Shown here: positions 1 through 8,904 of the stretch, one piece after another
Layout of the letters: every line of letters begins with the position of its first letter
How positions within the stretch are numbered: position 1 is the stretch's first letter
From: Clostridium cavendishii DSM 21758
Lineage (GTDB): Bacteria; Bacillota; Clostridia; Clostridiales; Clostridiaceae
Assembly (NCBI RefSeq): GCF_900141845.1
Contig: NZ_FQZB01000006.1
Span: 1-64,000, forward strand
Direction: 5' to 3'
DNA length: 64,000 nucleotides
Position numbers and translations under genes: made by a program
The notes under the pieces: generated by a model
The model's input: the letters and a program-made list of their open reading frames with translations, nothing else
Told to the model about the DNA's origin: nothing
Database searches by the model: none

Positions 1-696
1 TTCATTTTTAACTACAAGATGTCTAGTTTCTTGTGGTTCACCCATTAGATGGAACACTCTTGTGTCTTCATCCATATCAAAGTAGAAGTAAACTTCCATT
101 CTTCTTTCATGAGTGTGGCAAGGCATTGTATTCCATGCATTAGCTGGTTCTAACATTGTCATTCCCATTAAAAGTTGACAACTCTTACATACATTTGGAT
201 GAACATATTGATATATTGTTCTTTCATTTAAAGTAGTTTGAGAACCTAACTTAACTGGATTAGCATTCTTTATATCTATTTTTACAGTAGGATAGCTTTG
301 ATGAGCTGGTACTGAATTTATATAGAATTTAGCTGGATTTTTAGCATCCTTTGATCTAAAAGAAACTTCTTTAGTTCCCATTCCTATATACATACCGTCT
401 TGTTTTTTCATTTCATATTCAGTGCCATCTAGAGTTATAACTCCTTCTCCACCAATATTTATGATTCCCATTTCTCTTCTTTCAAGGAAAAAGCTAACTC
501 CCATTTCTTTACCTGCTTCAAGCTTCAATTCACTTTCTACCGGCATTGCTCCACCAAAGATTATTCTATCTACGTGGCTATATGTTAATTTTATCTCGTC
601 CTTATTGAATATCTTTTCTACTAAGTAGTGCTTTCTTAACTCTTCTGTTGTATATCTTTTTGAATCCTCTGGATGATTTGCATATCTTATTTCCAT
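1..696 (-). CDS. kduI: 5-keto-4-deoxyuronate isomerase KduI (3' end cut by window)
   Basis: Cytosolic isomerase that converts 4-deoxy-L-threo-5-hexosulose uronate to 2,5-diketo-3-deoxygluconate, a step in the use of unsaturated uronates from pectin or glycosaminoglycans. I read 232 codons from ATG at 696 with no stop; the family is about 276 residues, so the last 40-odd lie outside. The cupin metal site is visible: HTHER at residues 194-198 gives His194 and His196, with Glu201 in MEVYFY; the last His ligand should be beyond the edge. The start follows AGGAGGAATTAAA. It is the last visible gene of the sugar-acid operon, 18 bp after the DUF2264 gene. Identification is confident. Confidence 0.95.
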   Translation of the reverse strand, partial: MEIRYANHPEDSKRYTTEELRKHYLVEKIFNKDEIKLTYSHVDRIIFGGAMPVESELKLEAGKEMGVSFFLERREMGIINIGGEGVITLDGTEYEMKKQDGMYIGMGTKEVSFRSKDAKNPAKFYINSVPAHQSYPTVKIDIKNANPVKLGSQTTLNERTIYQYVHPNVCKSCQLLMGMTMLEPANAWNTMPCHTHERRMEVYFYFDMDEDTRVFHLMGEPQETRHLVVKNE

Positions 697-714
697 TTTA
701 ATTCCTCCTAAAAT

Positions 715-2562
715 TTACTTTAAATCTATAATTAATTTTCTATCTTTATAGGTAACTACAGCTTTATTATCTTCTATCCTAACTTTAGGACTTTCCTTCA
801 TTATTTGTTCTTTAGACATCTTATCTAAAGTTCCTAATACTGCTGTAGCTAAAATATGGTTTCCTTTAGATAATTTTTTCTTTAAAGTAGGTATATAAGT
901 TCTAGGTTCATTTAAATTTGTATTCGCCTCTGGAACTATAACTTCACCTTCGCTATTTCCTAATAAATCTATGACTGCACTTGTAGCCCATGGTAAATTT
1001 GCTATTGCTACCTCATCAGTAACTAAAAAATCCTCTCCCACAGCTCCCCTATCATTATTAACTCTCTTTACCGAAAAACCACCTTCCGCTGTATAAAGAT
1101 TTCTTTCAGAATTTATCTTATGAATTCTTACATAATAAGAATCAAAAGGAATGAGCCAAGTTTTAATAACTACATTATTCCAAGGTTTCCACAAAGAATA
1201 TACATACTCCTCAGTTATTAACTTTTCCTCACATCTTCTCCTAACCCTATAAAAATCATCTTCTTCACTAAGGGCTAGCATAGAATCATATGCCCCTTGA
1301 ACTAATCCAATATTTCCTTTAGGTACACTAAAAGCAAACGCTGTTGAATAAGCAAATTTTTCATATTTTGCCGCTTCATGAGCTGGTTCCCAAATAGCAT
1401 CTTGTCCAGCTGTTAAAGCTATTACATTATTCTCTTCTCTTGTTATAAGCATATCAGCATAAACTAAATTTCTCCTTTTTTCTAATTTAGGTAATTCCTC
1501 TTCTTCTGCAAGCCAAAAAGGGTGATTTTCTGGAAGTGCTAAAAGAATAAAGGATTTAAATGCCCAATAAGGTGATCCTGGAGCATTATAGCCTTCACCC
1601 ATAATTAGATTTTCATAACAATATCCTATAGATAATATTCCATCTCTCGAGAATATTGGTTTACTAAACCACCATCTAAGATTTCTTAATACAATTCCCT
1701 TAATTACACCATAGCTAAAAACTTCTACCCCTGCGAAAACTAATGCTCCCCAAAAACTGCATTGTGCAAATCTATAGGTTAAACTTCTACCGAAAGGTAA
1801 AGCTGCACCATCTTCTGAAAACCAATAAATAAAGTCCTTTGCAAAAGCTGCACCTCTATCCTTATACTTTTTAGACTCTTCTGGATTTTCCTTTTCTATA
1901 AGTTTTGAGTAAATAAGACCATAATAATGCATACCAAAAGCAATATAATAGTCCATTTGTTTGGTAGGTCCATCGGTGTACCATCCATCTTTTATATAAA
2001 ACTTATCTAACCTTTCTAATGCTTCGTTTAATTTGTTTTTATTATAAGGAGCTCCTACTTTTCTTAGACCTGTATTCACAAATACAAGGAAAAACTTCCA
2101 ATTATTATCTGGCATATCAAAATTATTTATCTCATCTAGCCAACAAGCAAAATTCTTTTTTTCATCTTCTGATAAAGGCTCCCACATCTTTTCTGGAGCT
2201 AAGGCTAATCCTAATCCCATAACTGCCATTTCAACAAATCTTTGATCAAAATCACAACTCTTTCCCCAATACTCTTCATGGTTTGGATTTGTGCCATTTT
2301 TTATTCCATTAATATAAGTATCCCAAAGGTCATAATCGCTTCCCCCTTTAGCTAGCGGAACTAATCCCCAAAGTACTCTTGAAAAACCTTCAAGATAAGC
2401 ACATGTACTATCATAATAAGCACCTGAATTTCCAAGCTTAAGTAGAGCTCCACCTTTACTATAATAGGATTTTAGAGGCTCACAAATTTGTATTAGAGCC
2501 TCTTCTAAATCCTTTTTTGTTTTTAGGGGATTTTCATGTATAGGTAAATTAAAATTTTCCAT
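715..2562 (-). CDS. DUF2264 domain protein
   Basis: A 615-residue protein without signal peptide or membrane segment, matching the length of DUF2264 proteins. Its biochemical role is not settled as far as I know. The family is rich in Trp and Tyr and has an alpha-toroid-like N-terminal half, so a carbohydrate-active role is plausible. I start it at ATG 2562 because AGAAAGGAAG lies just upstream; an in-frame ATG 33 bases earlier has no comparable site and would overlap the GH88 stop. It sits between the GH88 hydrolase gene and kduI in one operon, so it probably acts on uronic-acid oligosaccharides. That role is inference from context. Confidence 0.8.
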   Translation of the reverse strand: MENFNLPIHENPLKTKKDLEEALIQICEPLKSYYSKGGALLKLGNSGAYYDSTCAYLEGFSRVLWGLVPLAKGGSDYDLWDTYINGIKNGTNPNHEEYWGKSCDFDQRFVEMAVMGLGLALAPEKMWEPLSEDEKKNFACWLDEINNFDMPDNNWKFFLVFVNTGLRKVGAPYNKNKLNEALERLDKFYIKDGWYTDGPTKQMDYYIAFGMHYYGLIYSKLIEKENPEESKKYKDRGAAFAKDFIYWFSEDGAALPFGRSLTYRFAQCSFWGALVFAGVEVFSYGVIKGIVLRNLRWWFSKPIFSRDGILSIGYCYENLIMGEGYNAPGSPYWAFKSFILLALPENHPFWLAEEEELPKLEKRRNLVYADMLITREENNVIALTAGQDAIWEPAHEAAKYEKFAYSTAFAFSVPKGNIGLVQGAYDSMLALSEEDDFYRVRRRCEEKLITEEYVYSLWKPWNNVVIKTWLIPFDSYYVRIHKINSERNLYTAEGGFSVKRVNNDRGAVGEDFLVTDEVAIANLPWATSAVIDLLGNSEGEVIVPEANTNLNEPRTYIPTLKKKLSKGNHILATAVLGTLDKMSKEQIMKESPKVRIEDNKAVVTYKDRKLIIDLK

Positions 2563-2576
2563 ATTTATCTTCCTTT

Positions 2577-3764
2577 CTACCAATAAAGGTTCCAACTCTT
2601 CATAAGTCTAACCAAGGCTTCAAAGTAAAAATAGTCTCCCCAAATATTACATTCATCTACACCTCTAGCATGTGGTTTTGAATATACAGCATGTAGTAAA
2701 ATCCCATTTGATTCTTTAAAATTTTTGGTTGTATAACTTTCTGCTAAAGATTTTACAATTTTTAATGCTGCATTTTCATAAAACTTTTTATATTCATTCG
2801 TTAACGGCAAATTCTTCGAAAGTTCTAACAAACCACAAGCTGCTATTGCAGCTGCTGAACTATCTCTCTCTTCAGTACCCTCTATAAAAACTAAATCCCA
2901 ATAAGCTACATAATCTTCCGGTAATCTATTTAAGAAATAATTAGTAGTTTTAGTTGCAATGTTTAGTAATTCTTGTTCTCCTGTATATATATAACTTAAT
3001 GGAAAGCCATAAACTGACCAAGCTTGACCTCTAGACCAACATGAATTATCTGAATACCCTTGATGTGTAGCACCATACTTTGCCTCTCCAGTTTCAGTAT
3101 CCATATAATAAGTATGGAATGTTGATGCATCTTCCCTTACTATATATTTAGCTGCCTTACTTACATGATTGTGAGCTGCTTCATAATACCTCCTATCTCC
3201 AGTTACTTCAGTAGCCCAGTATAATAAAGGCAAATTCATACAACAATCTATAATCATTCTTCCTCTTTCTTTAGGATCACTTAAATTTCCCCAAGCTTGT
3301 ATTATTCCAGCCTTATCAAAATAACGCTCCATAAGCTTATCTGCTGCCTTAAGTGCAACATATTTGCTTTCTTCATTCCCTGTAAGTTTATAGCTTGCCA
3401 CAACTGATAAACTATATAAAAATCCCAAATCATGAGTATCTATATCTATTTCTTCTTCTATCCTTTTTTTATAACTTTCTAATTGTATCTCTGCTACTTT
3501 TCTGTATTTTTTATCCCCTGTTATTTCATACGCTAACCAAAGCATGCCTGTCCAAAAGCAAGATGTCCATCCAATATTATCTACCTTTTCATATACATTA
3601 TTTACACTAGCTGCTGATGGAAAATTATAGGTAAAATCTTTCAAATTTTCATCTATCTTTGTTAAAACATAATTTATCTCTTCTTGTAAAAAAGCTTTAT
3701 CTATATTATTTTCCAAATCAAACCTTGATTTATTTTTAATCCCCTCATCTATTATCATCCTCAT
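2577..3764 (-). CDS. GH88-type unsaturated glucuronyl hydrolase
   Basis: Cytosolic hydrolase expected to remove the 4,5-unsaturated uronic acid from the non-reducing end of oligosaccharides left by polysaccharide lyases. The 395-residue length fits GH88. Family landmarks are visible: HDLGF at 111-115 with Asp112, and RMIIDCCMN with Asp173, corresponding to the two catalytic Asp of characterised enzymes; SRGQAW follows later. There is no signal peptide, so substrate must be imported, which fits the ABC genes upstream. The start follows AAGGAGATTTTA. The related GH105 family is the main alternative; the HDLGF motif favours GH88. Whether the substrate is pectic or glycosaminoglycan cannot be told. 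Confidence 0.88.
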   Translation of the reverse strand: MRMIIDEGIKNKSRFDLENNIDKAFLQEEINYVLTKIDENLKDFTYNFPSAASVNNVYEKVDNIGWTSCFWTGMLWLAYEITGDKKYRKVAEIQLESYKKRIEEEIDIDTHDLGFLYSLSVVASYKLTGNEESKYVALKAADKLMERYFDKAGIIQAWGNLSDPKERGRMIIDCCMNLPLLYWATEVTGDRRYYEAAHNHVSKAAKYIVREDASTFHTYYMDTETGEAKYGATHQGYSDNSCWSRGQAWSVYGFPLSYIYTGEQELLNIATKTTNYFLNRLPEDYVAYWDLVFIEGTEERDSSAAAIAACGLLELSKNLPLTNEYKKFYENAALKIVKSLAESYTTKNFKESNGILLHAVYSKPHARGVDECNIWGDYFYFEALVRLMKSWNLYW

Positions 3765-3781
3765 TAAAATCTCCTTCCCTA

Positions 3782-4612
3782 TTATTTACCACCTGTCATT
3801 GCAATACCCTCAATAAAGTATTTTTGAGCAAATAGATAAATTATTATTATTGGTAAAGTTGCACAAACAGCTGCTGCCATAACTAGAGCAAAATCTGTAC
3901 CATTGCTAGTTTGGAAGGATCTAATTCCTAATTGAATTGTTCTCTTTAGTGGATCATTGATATATATTAATGGTCCTAAGAAGTCATTCCAACAGAATAC
4001 GAAGGTAAAGATACCTAAACTTGCTAATGCAGGCTTACATAAAGGAAGCATTATTCTACTATAAATTGTAAACTCTCCTGCTCCATCAATTCTTGCAGCT
4101 TCAATTATTTCATCTGGTATACTTATAAAAAATTGTCTTAGTAAAAATACTCCAAAAGGGCTAAATGCACCAGTTAAAATTAAAGCCCATAAGGTATCTG
4201 ATATTCCTAAATTCTTAATTATTATGAATTGAGGAATCATAATTACTTGAAAAGGAACCATTAAAGTACATAAATAACCTAAAAATATTTTATCTCTCAT
4301 TCTATATTTTAATTTAGAGAAGGAATAAGCTGACATAGAACAAGTTAATAATTGTAATAAAGTAACTGATATAGCTACAAAAAATGTATTTAAGTATAAC
4401 CTAGTAAAGTTAGCTTGTTCCCAAGCTTCTTTAAAATTACTCCAAACAGGATTTTTAGGTATCCATTCTATTGGAAAATTAAAAATATCTTTATTTAATT
4501 TTAGTGAAGAAGATATCATCCAAATAAATGGTATTATCATTGTAATGGCACCAAATATTAAAACTATATATAAAACAGTCTTTTTAATAGTCCTATCTTT
4601 TTTCATACTCAA
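3782..4612 (-). CDS. ABC sugar permease, MalG/CUT1 type
   Basis: Integral membrane subunit of a CUT1 carbohydrate importer, 276 residues with about six membrane segments. The ATPase-docking EAA loop is at 171-190 (EAARIDGAGE, then a conserved LPL). It pairs with the MalF-type permease 19 bp upstream and the binding lipoprotein before that. The called start is TTG with AAGGGTGAA upstream; an ATG two codons later is possible. No ATP-binding subunit is encoded in the locus, which is common for CUT1 systems that share one MsmX-like ATPase encoded elsewhere. The substrate is inferred from the GH88 and kduI neighbours. Confidence 0.93.
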   Translation of the reverse strand: MSMKKDRTIKKTVLYIVLIFGAITMIIPFIWMISSSLKLNKDIFNFPIEWIPKNPVWSNFKEAWEQANFTRLYLNTFFVAISVTLLQLLTCSMSAYSFSKLKYRMRDKIFLGYLCTLMVPFQVIMIPQFIIIKNLGISDTLWALILTGAFSPFGVFLLRQFFISIPDEIIEAARIDGAGEFTIYSRIMLPLCKPALASLGIFTFVFCWNDFLGPLIYINDPLKRTIQLGIRSFQTSNGTDFALVMAAAVCATLPIIIIYLFAQKYFIEGIAMTGGK

Positions 4613-4631
4613 TTTAATTCACCCTTTCTTA

Positions 4632-5543
4632 TTAATAATTAACCCACTTCTTTTGGCCTCTAAATTGTATTAAAGTAACCATTAAGATTAGTGCAAAGAA
4701 TACAAAAGCTTGTGCTGATGCATATCCAAAATTATATTTTTGGAAAGCTTCACAATAAATGTTATAAACTAAAACTGTAGTACTAGTTCCTGGACCACCT
4801 TGTGTCATAACATATATTTGATCAAATACCTTAAATGAGTTAATTATACACATTATAGTTACAAAGAAAGTTGTTGGTGAAAGCATAGGTAAGGTAATAT
4901 TTTTAAATTTCTGCCAACCTGTGCAACCATCTAATTCTGCTGCTTCATATAAATATTTTGGTATTCCTTGAAGCCCAGCTAAGAACATAACCATATAATA
5001 ACCAAAAGTTTTCCATACTGACATTAATATTACTGCTGGTAAAGCCCATGCAGTAGAAGATAACCATGTTGGAGGATCTGTTATACCAAAAGATTTAATA
5101 AGTGAGTTTAAAGGACCAAAATCTGGATTGTAAAGTGCTTGCCATACTACTGCTACAGCAACTACTGAAGATATATAAGGTAAGAAATATGCTGCTCTTA
5201 ATGCTGAAATTCCTTTAAGTTTTTGATTTAAGGCTAAAGCCACTGCTAAAGCTACTATTATCGTTAAAGGCACACTACCTATTGTAAAATATATAGTATT
5301 TACAAATGAATCGATAAATCTTTGATCTTTTAATAGTAATAAATAATTTTTAAAACCAGTAAAATCAACATTACCAAAACCATCCCAATTAGTAAAACTC
5401 ATAATTAAAGCTGCTACTACAGGAATTAATGTAAATATTAGAAAACCTACAAAGTTTGGTAGTAAAAAAATGTAGCCCCACTTAGCTTCGTGTTTTTCTA
5501 AGGTACCTCTTTTTTGTTTTTTCTTGCCACTTAACAGTTTCAC
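4632..5543 (-). CDS. ABC sugar permease, MalF/CUT1 type
   Basis: First permease subunit of the CUT1 importer, 303 residues. A Lys-rich cytoplasmic N-terminus leads into a first membrane helix near 23-50, with about six helices in all. The EAA loop that contacts the ATPase is at 200-215 (EAAELDGCTGW). It follows the binding-protein gene across a 66 bp gap that holds a strong stem-loop, and precedes the MalG-type permease. Together they should form the membrane channel for uronyl oligosaccharides. The family is certain; the substrate is inferred from context. Confidence 0.93.
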   Translation of the reverse strand: MKLLSGKKKQKRGTLEKHEAKWGYIFLLPNFVGFLIFTLIPVVAALIMSFTNWDGFGNVDFTGFKNYLLLLKDQRFIDSFVNTIYFTIGSVPLTIIVALAVALALNQKLKGISALRAAYFLPYISSVVAVAVVWQALYNPDFGPLNSLIKSFGITDPPTWLSSTAWALPAVILMSVWKTFGYYMVMFLAGLQGIPKYLYEAAELDGCTGWQKFKNITLPMLSPTTFFVTIMCIINSFKVFDQIYVMTQGGPGTSTTVLVYNIYCEAFQKYNFGYASAQAFVFFALILMVTLIQFRGQKKWVNY

Positions 5544-5564
5544 TAATACTCCTCCTTTTTTAAA

Positions 5565-5591
5565 AGTACCCTAAGATTTCCTTAGGGTACT
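5565..5591 (-). terminator. Intercistronic stem-loop between binding protein and permease genes
   Basis: Perfect 11-bp arms (AGTACCCTAAG with CTTAGGGTACT) around a 5-base loop, followed on the minus strand by TTTTAAAAAAGG. A weak terminator or mRNA-stabilising hairpin here would give more binding protein than permease, as is common in ABC operons. Confidence 0.75.
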
Positions 5592-5609
5592 ATAGGTATT
5601 TGGTTTTAA

Positions 5610-6884
5610 TTATTTAGCCATCTCAGCTTTTCTTTGATTTTCTATATTTGACATAGTAGTATCCAAATCATTTTTTCCAATATAGTATAATTCCGATTGT
5701 TCATAGAAGACTTTAAGCGTTGATTTTACATTCTTTCCAACTGGTAATTCAGGAACTACCTTTTGATTTAAGAAAGTTTTAGCTACTCCTGCTGGAGTTC
5801 CTTCTGCCGAACCATAAACTTTATTAACTTCGTCATTTATATATCCTGGAAGTATTCCAAGCTTAGCACTATTTATAGCACCCTTTTCTCCTGTTAGATA
5901 TGATAATACCTTCCAAGCAGCATCTTTATTTTTTGTCTTAGCGTTTATAGACATTGGTGTAGCTGTTCCAAAAGTAGTTTTAGCTGCCACTCCTTCTGGA
6001 TGTGGAAGTGAAACTACATCCCAATTAACATTGTGCTTTCCAGCTGCTTTATCGCTTATTAAGGATCCTGCTAAGAAATCTCCCATTGGCATCATAGCGA
6101 TATTTCCCTTTTCAAATGCTGCTCTATAATGAGCTGAAGTTGATTTATTAGTTCCCCAGTTAGATGCTGAACCATCTTTATATAAATCATTTAAAAATTG
6201 AATTGATTCTTTTTGAGCTTTTAAATCTTCACTAAATATTGTCTTTCCTTTTTGAAGAGCTGATAGTTGATAAAGGTTGTCCCAAGTTTGAATAAAGGTA
6301 CCCCAAGTCTTATCTGCACCATCACCTTTAGTCATTTGTTTTGCTAGATTTCTAAATTCAACCCAAGTCATATCATCCTTAGGATAAGCTACCCCAGCCT
6401 TATCAAATAAATCCTTGTTATAATAAAGCGCCCAAGCTGTTTTTCTTACTGGAAGCCCATATAATTTACCATCTATTTTCATATCATCTGTTAAGCCATT
6501 ATAATTTTTAAGATCTAATTTATTTTTATCTATAAGTTCACCTAAATCTAAACATTGTTTCTTAGTAGCTAAGTCTGCATAAGTTGAAACATTATTTGTT
6601 CCAAACACATCTACGTCATTTCCACTTGCAAGTGTTACTGTAAGTTTATCTGGATATTCATTATCAGGTGCTTCAACTACTTCTATTTTTGTATCTTTAT
6701 TTTCATTATTAAATTGATCTATTACTGCTTTCTGGTTTTTTGCTTCTGTTGCCCAAAGCATTACTTTTACAGTTGATGGACCAGAACCTGCCGCTCCTTT
6801 GTCATCTTTTTTACCACAGCCAACAAAAAGACTTGTAGCTACAGATGCAACCAAAACTAATGAAAGAACTTTTTTAAATTTCAT
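5610..6884 (-). CDS. Extracellular sugar-binding lipoprotein of the ABC importer
   Basis: Family 1 extracellular solute-binding protein, 424 residues, expected to capture oligosaccharides at the outer membrane face. The N-terminus is a lipoprotein signal: KK, a hydrophobic stretch, then a lipobox LFVGC and a GKKDD linker. A GTG three codons upstream is in frame but overlaps the Shine-Dalgarno, so I start at ATG 6884, eight bases after AAAGGAG. It is the first gene of the operon, and a stem-loop follows it. The long upstream region carries repeated AGTATAAAA-like motifs that may be operators of the YesN-like regulator encoded upstream. Confidence 0.93.
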   Translation of the reverse strand: MKFKKVLSLVLVASVATSLFVGCGKKDDKGAAGSGPSTVKVMLWATEAKNQKAVIDQFNNENKDTKIEVVEAPDNEYPDKLTVTLASGNDVDVFGTNNVSTYADLATKKQCLDLGELIDKNKLDLKNYNGLTDDMKIDGKLYGLPVRKTAWALYYNKDLFDKAGVAYPKDDMTWVEFRNLAKQMTKGDGADKTWGTFIQTWDNLYQLSALQKGKTIFSEDLKAQKESIQFLNDLYKDGSASNWGTNKSTSAHYRAAFEKGNIAMMPMGDFLAGSLISDKAAGKHNVNWDVVSLPHPEGVAAKTTFGTATPMSINAKTKNKDAAWKVLSYLTGEKGAINSAKLGILPGYINDEVNKVYGSAEGTPAGVAKTFLNQKVVPELPVGKNVKSTLKVFYEQSELYYIGKNDLDTTMSNIENQRKAEMAK

Positions 6885-7259
6885 ATTGTTCACTCCTTTG
6901 ATTCACTTTATATTTTCATTTTATCTTTGAAAACCTTTTCTAACAATTAACTGTTTTTTTATTTTTTATACTTTTACATTCTCTTATTTATAAGTTTAAA
7001 GTTCGCCAAGTAAACATTTTCAATATTTTTATAATTTTTTGAGTTTTTTTATACTCATTTTAACTCTTAATAATATTTAAACTTTTTTCTTTAATATTGC
7101 TTTCACTTTTTTATACTTTTTTATGATTCCTGTAATTTAGCTATAAAAGTCTATAGGCTATAATTAATTTTCTATATTTGAATTACTTGAAACTTATAGA
7201 TTGCTCGAAAAATTATGGATGTGGATTATTTATTAAAACCTATATAATATTAAAAATAA
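6885..7259. promoter_or_regulatory. Upstream region of the uptake operon with repeated AGTATAAAA motifs
   Basis: About 375 bases with no gene. Three TTTTATACT-like boxes (minus strand AGTATAAAAA) lie near 6962-6976, 7044-7057 and 7104-7125. A related pair lies upstream of the sensor kinase gene (10753-10778). Repeated short boxes are the usual target of AraC-type regulators, so these are candidate sites for the YesN-like protein. The region is AT-rich enough that chance similarity cannot be excluded, and I could not single out one promoter. Confidence 0.35.
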
Positions 7260-7287
7260 AGAAAAAAAGAAGGCAAAAACCTTCTTT
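7260..7287 (-). terminator. Intrinsic terminator after the response regulator gene
   Basis: On the minus strand AAAGAAGG, a short T-rich loop, then CCTTCTTT running into a T tract. It starts three bases after the regulator stop and separates the two-component operon from the uptake operon. Confidence 0.85.
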
Positions 7288-7290
7288 AAA

Positions 7291-8892
7291 TTAAACTGTA
7301 TCTTTATATCTTAATGGACTAACTCCAACATGCTTTTTAAAAATTTTACTGAAATAATATATGTTATTATACCCAACTGTCTCAGCTACTTCATACATCT
7401 TCATATTTGAATTTTTAATGTACTCTTTAGCCATATCTATCCTTACTTCTGTTATATAATCTGTAATTGTTTTTCCTGTAGATACTTTAAATAAATTACT
7501 TAGATAGCTTGGTGATATATAAACTAATGCCGCTAATTCTTCTAGATTTAAGTCTTTATTATAATTATCATTTATAAATTTTTTAACTCTACTAATTATT
7601 CTACCACTACTATTATTAGACTTATCTCTTATATAATTTTCTACTGAAGAGCAAAACCATCTTAACCAAAGTTTCATATCTTCCAAAGTTTCTAATCTCT
7701 TCATATCAGCCTCTACTTCATAGTTTTCATATAAATAATTATTTATTTCTTCATTGCTATTATTTAAAACTTCTATAAATTGAATTATGATAGTCATACA
7801 AATACTTCTTGGTTTAAGCCTTAAAACACTTCTATTATTTAATAAACTAATAATATTTTCTATATAACTTCTTATACCATCTATATTTCCTTGCTCAAGG
7901 TAAATAGTAAAGGTATTCAAGTCAAACGTTTTAACCTCTTGTTCTTCTTCCCTATTTTCATATGTATCTAGAAAACTAATTATACTTCCAGCACCTAAAA
8001 AGTATCTTCCTCCTACTGCCTCTAAAGCTTCAATGTAAGCCTTTTTTAGATAGCTCAAATCCGCTTTTATATTACTTATTCCAATAGAAGCAGATACATT
8101 TAAATAACTTTTGAATAAAGTTTTTATCTTATTTGCTAACTGATTATAATTGTTTTCAACTTGGTTTTTATCCTTGTTTGTATAAATCACCAAAAATTCT
8201 CCTGGTCTAACTTCAACACAATATCCCTCAGTAAAATCATTTAAGATCTCATTTACTATATTCATAATCCCATAACTAAATAAATATTTATCATTATCCG
8301 AATAATTTTCATATAAATACCATTTATCTATCCAAAGAACTAAAGCTATCATATTTTTATAATTTAGCTTAAACTCTAACTTTCTTAATTGTTCTTCTAT
8401 TTCTGAAGGTTTTATTTCTTCAGTTAGAATAATATCTCTCATAAACTTTTCTCTTAAAATATTTTTGTTTATATCAATATCATCTTTTAAAATTTTTATA
8501 TTACTATTGTAAGCTGTATCTATCTTATCTTTCAATTTAAGGAGTATATTTACTAATTCTTCTGGCTCCATTGTAAGTTTTAAAAAATAATCTTCAACAC
8601 CTAATTTCATTACCTCCTTAACAATAGCAAATTCATCATGACAAGATAAAACTATAATTTTCATATCATCATAATCTTTTTTTATAGTTCTGATAAGCTC
8701 TATTCCATCCATTTTAGGCATTTTAATATCAGTAATTACTATATCCGGTCTATTACTTCTTATAATTTCTAATGCCTGTTCACCGTTAGAAGCTTCCCCT
8801 ATCAACTCAAAGCCATTATCATTCCAATTTATAACTGACTTTAAACCAACCCTTACTATCAATTCATCTTCTACTAATAATACCTTTAGCAT
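7291..8892 (-). CDS. YesN-like response regulator with AraC-type DNA-binding domain
   Basis: Cytosolic transcription regulator of 533 residues. The receiver domain (about 1-120) has the acidic pair E8/D9 and phospho-acceptor Asp55 in VITDIKMPKMDG, with the conserved Lys in YFLKLT. A helical middle region follows, then two AraC helix-turn-helices at about 430-530 (EELAALVYISPSYLSNLF and MYEVAETVGY). It is encoded 12 bp after the YesM-like kinase and very likely accepts its phosphate. Systems of this type usually sense sugars and switch on the neighbouring ABC operon, here the uronyl-oligosaccharide genes. The start follows AGGGGGAACACACT. Confidence 0.93.
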   Translation of the reverse strand: MLKVLLVEDELIVRVGLKSVINWNDNGFELIGEASNGEQALEIIRSNRPDIVITDIKMPKMDGIELIRTIKKDYDDMKIIVLSCHDEFAIVKEVMKLGVEDYFLKLTMEPEELVNILLKLKDKIDTAYNSNIKILKDDIDINKNILREKFMRDIILTEEIKPSEIEEQLRKLEFKLNYKNMIALVLWIDKWYLYENYSDNDKYLFSYGIMNIVNEILNDFTEGYCVEVRPGEFLVIYTNKDKNQVENNYNQLANKIKTLFKSYLNVSASIGISNIKADLSYLKKAYIEALEAVGGRYFLGAGSIISFLDTYENREEEQEVKTFDLNTFTIYLEQGNIDGIRSYIENIISLLNNRSVLRLKPRSICMTIIIQFIEVLNNSNEEINNYLYENYEVEADMKRLETLEDMKLWLRWFCSSVENYIRDKSNNSSGRIISRVKKFINDNYNKDLNLEELAALVYISPSYLSNLFKVSTGKTITDYITEVRIDMAKEYIKNSNMKMYEVAETVGYNNIYYFSKIFKKHVGVSPLRYKDTV

Positions 8893-8904
8893 AGTGTGTT
8901 CCCC

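Noticed and set aside
6885..7010. Possible CcpA (cre) site before the sugar-binding protein gene
   Set aside because: The best match lacks the central CG and the symmetric TG/CA ends, so it is no better than chance in this AT-rich region.
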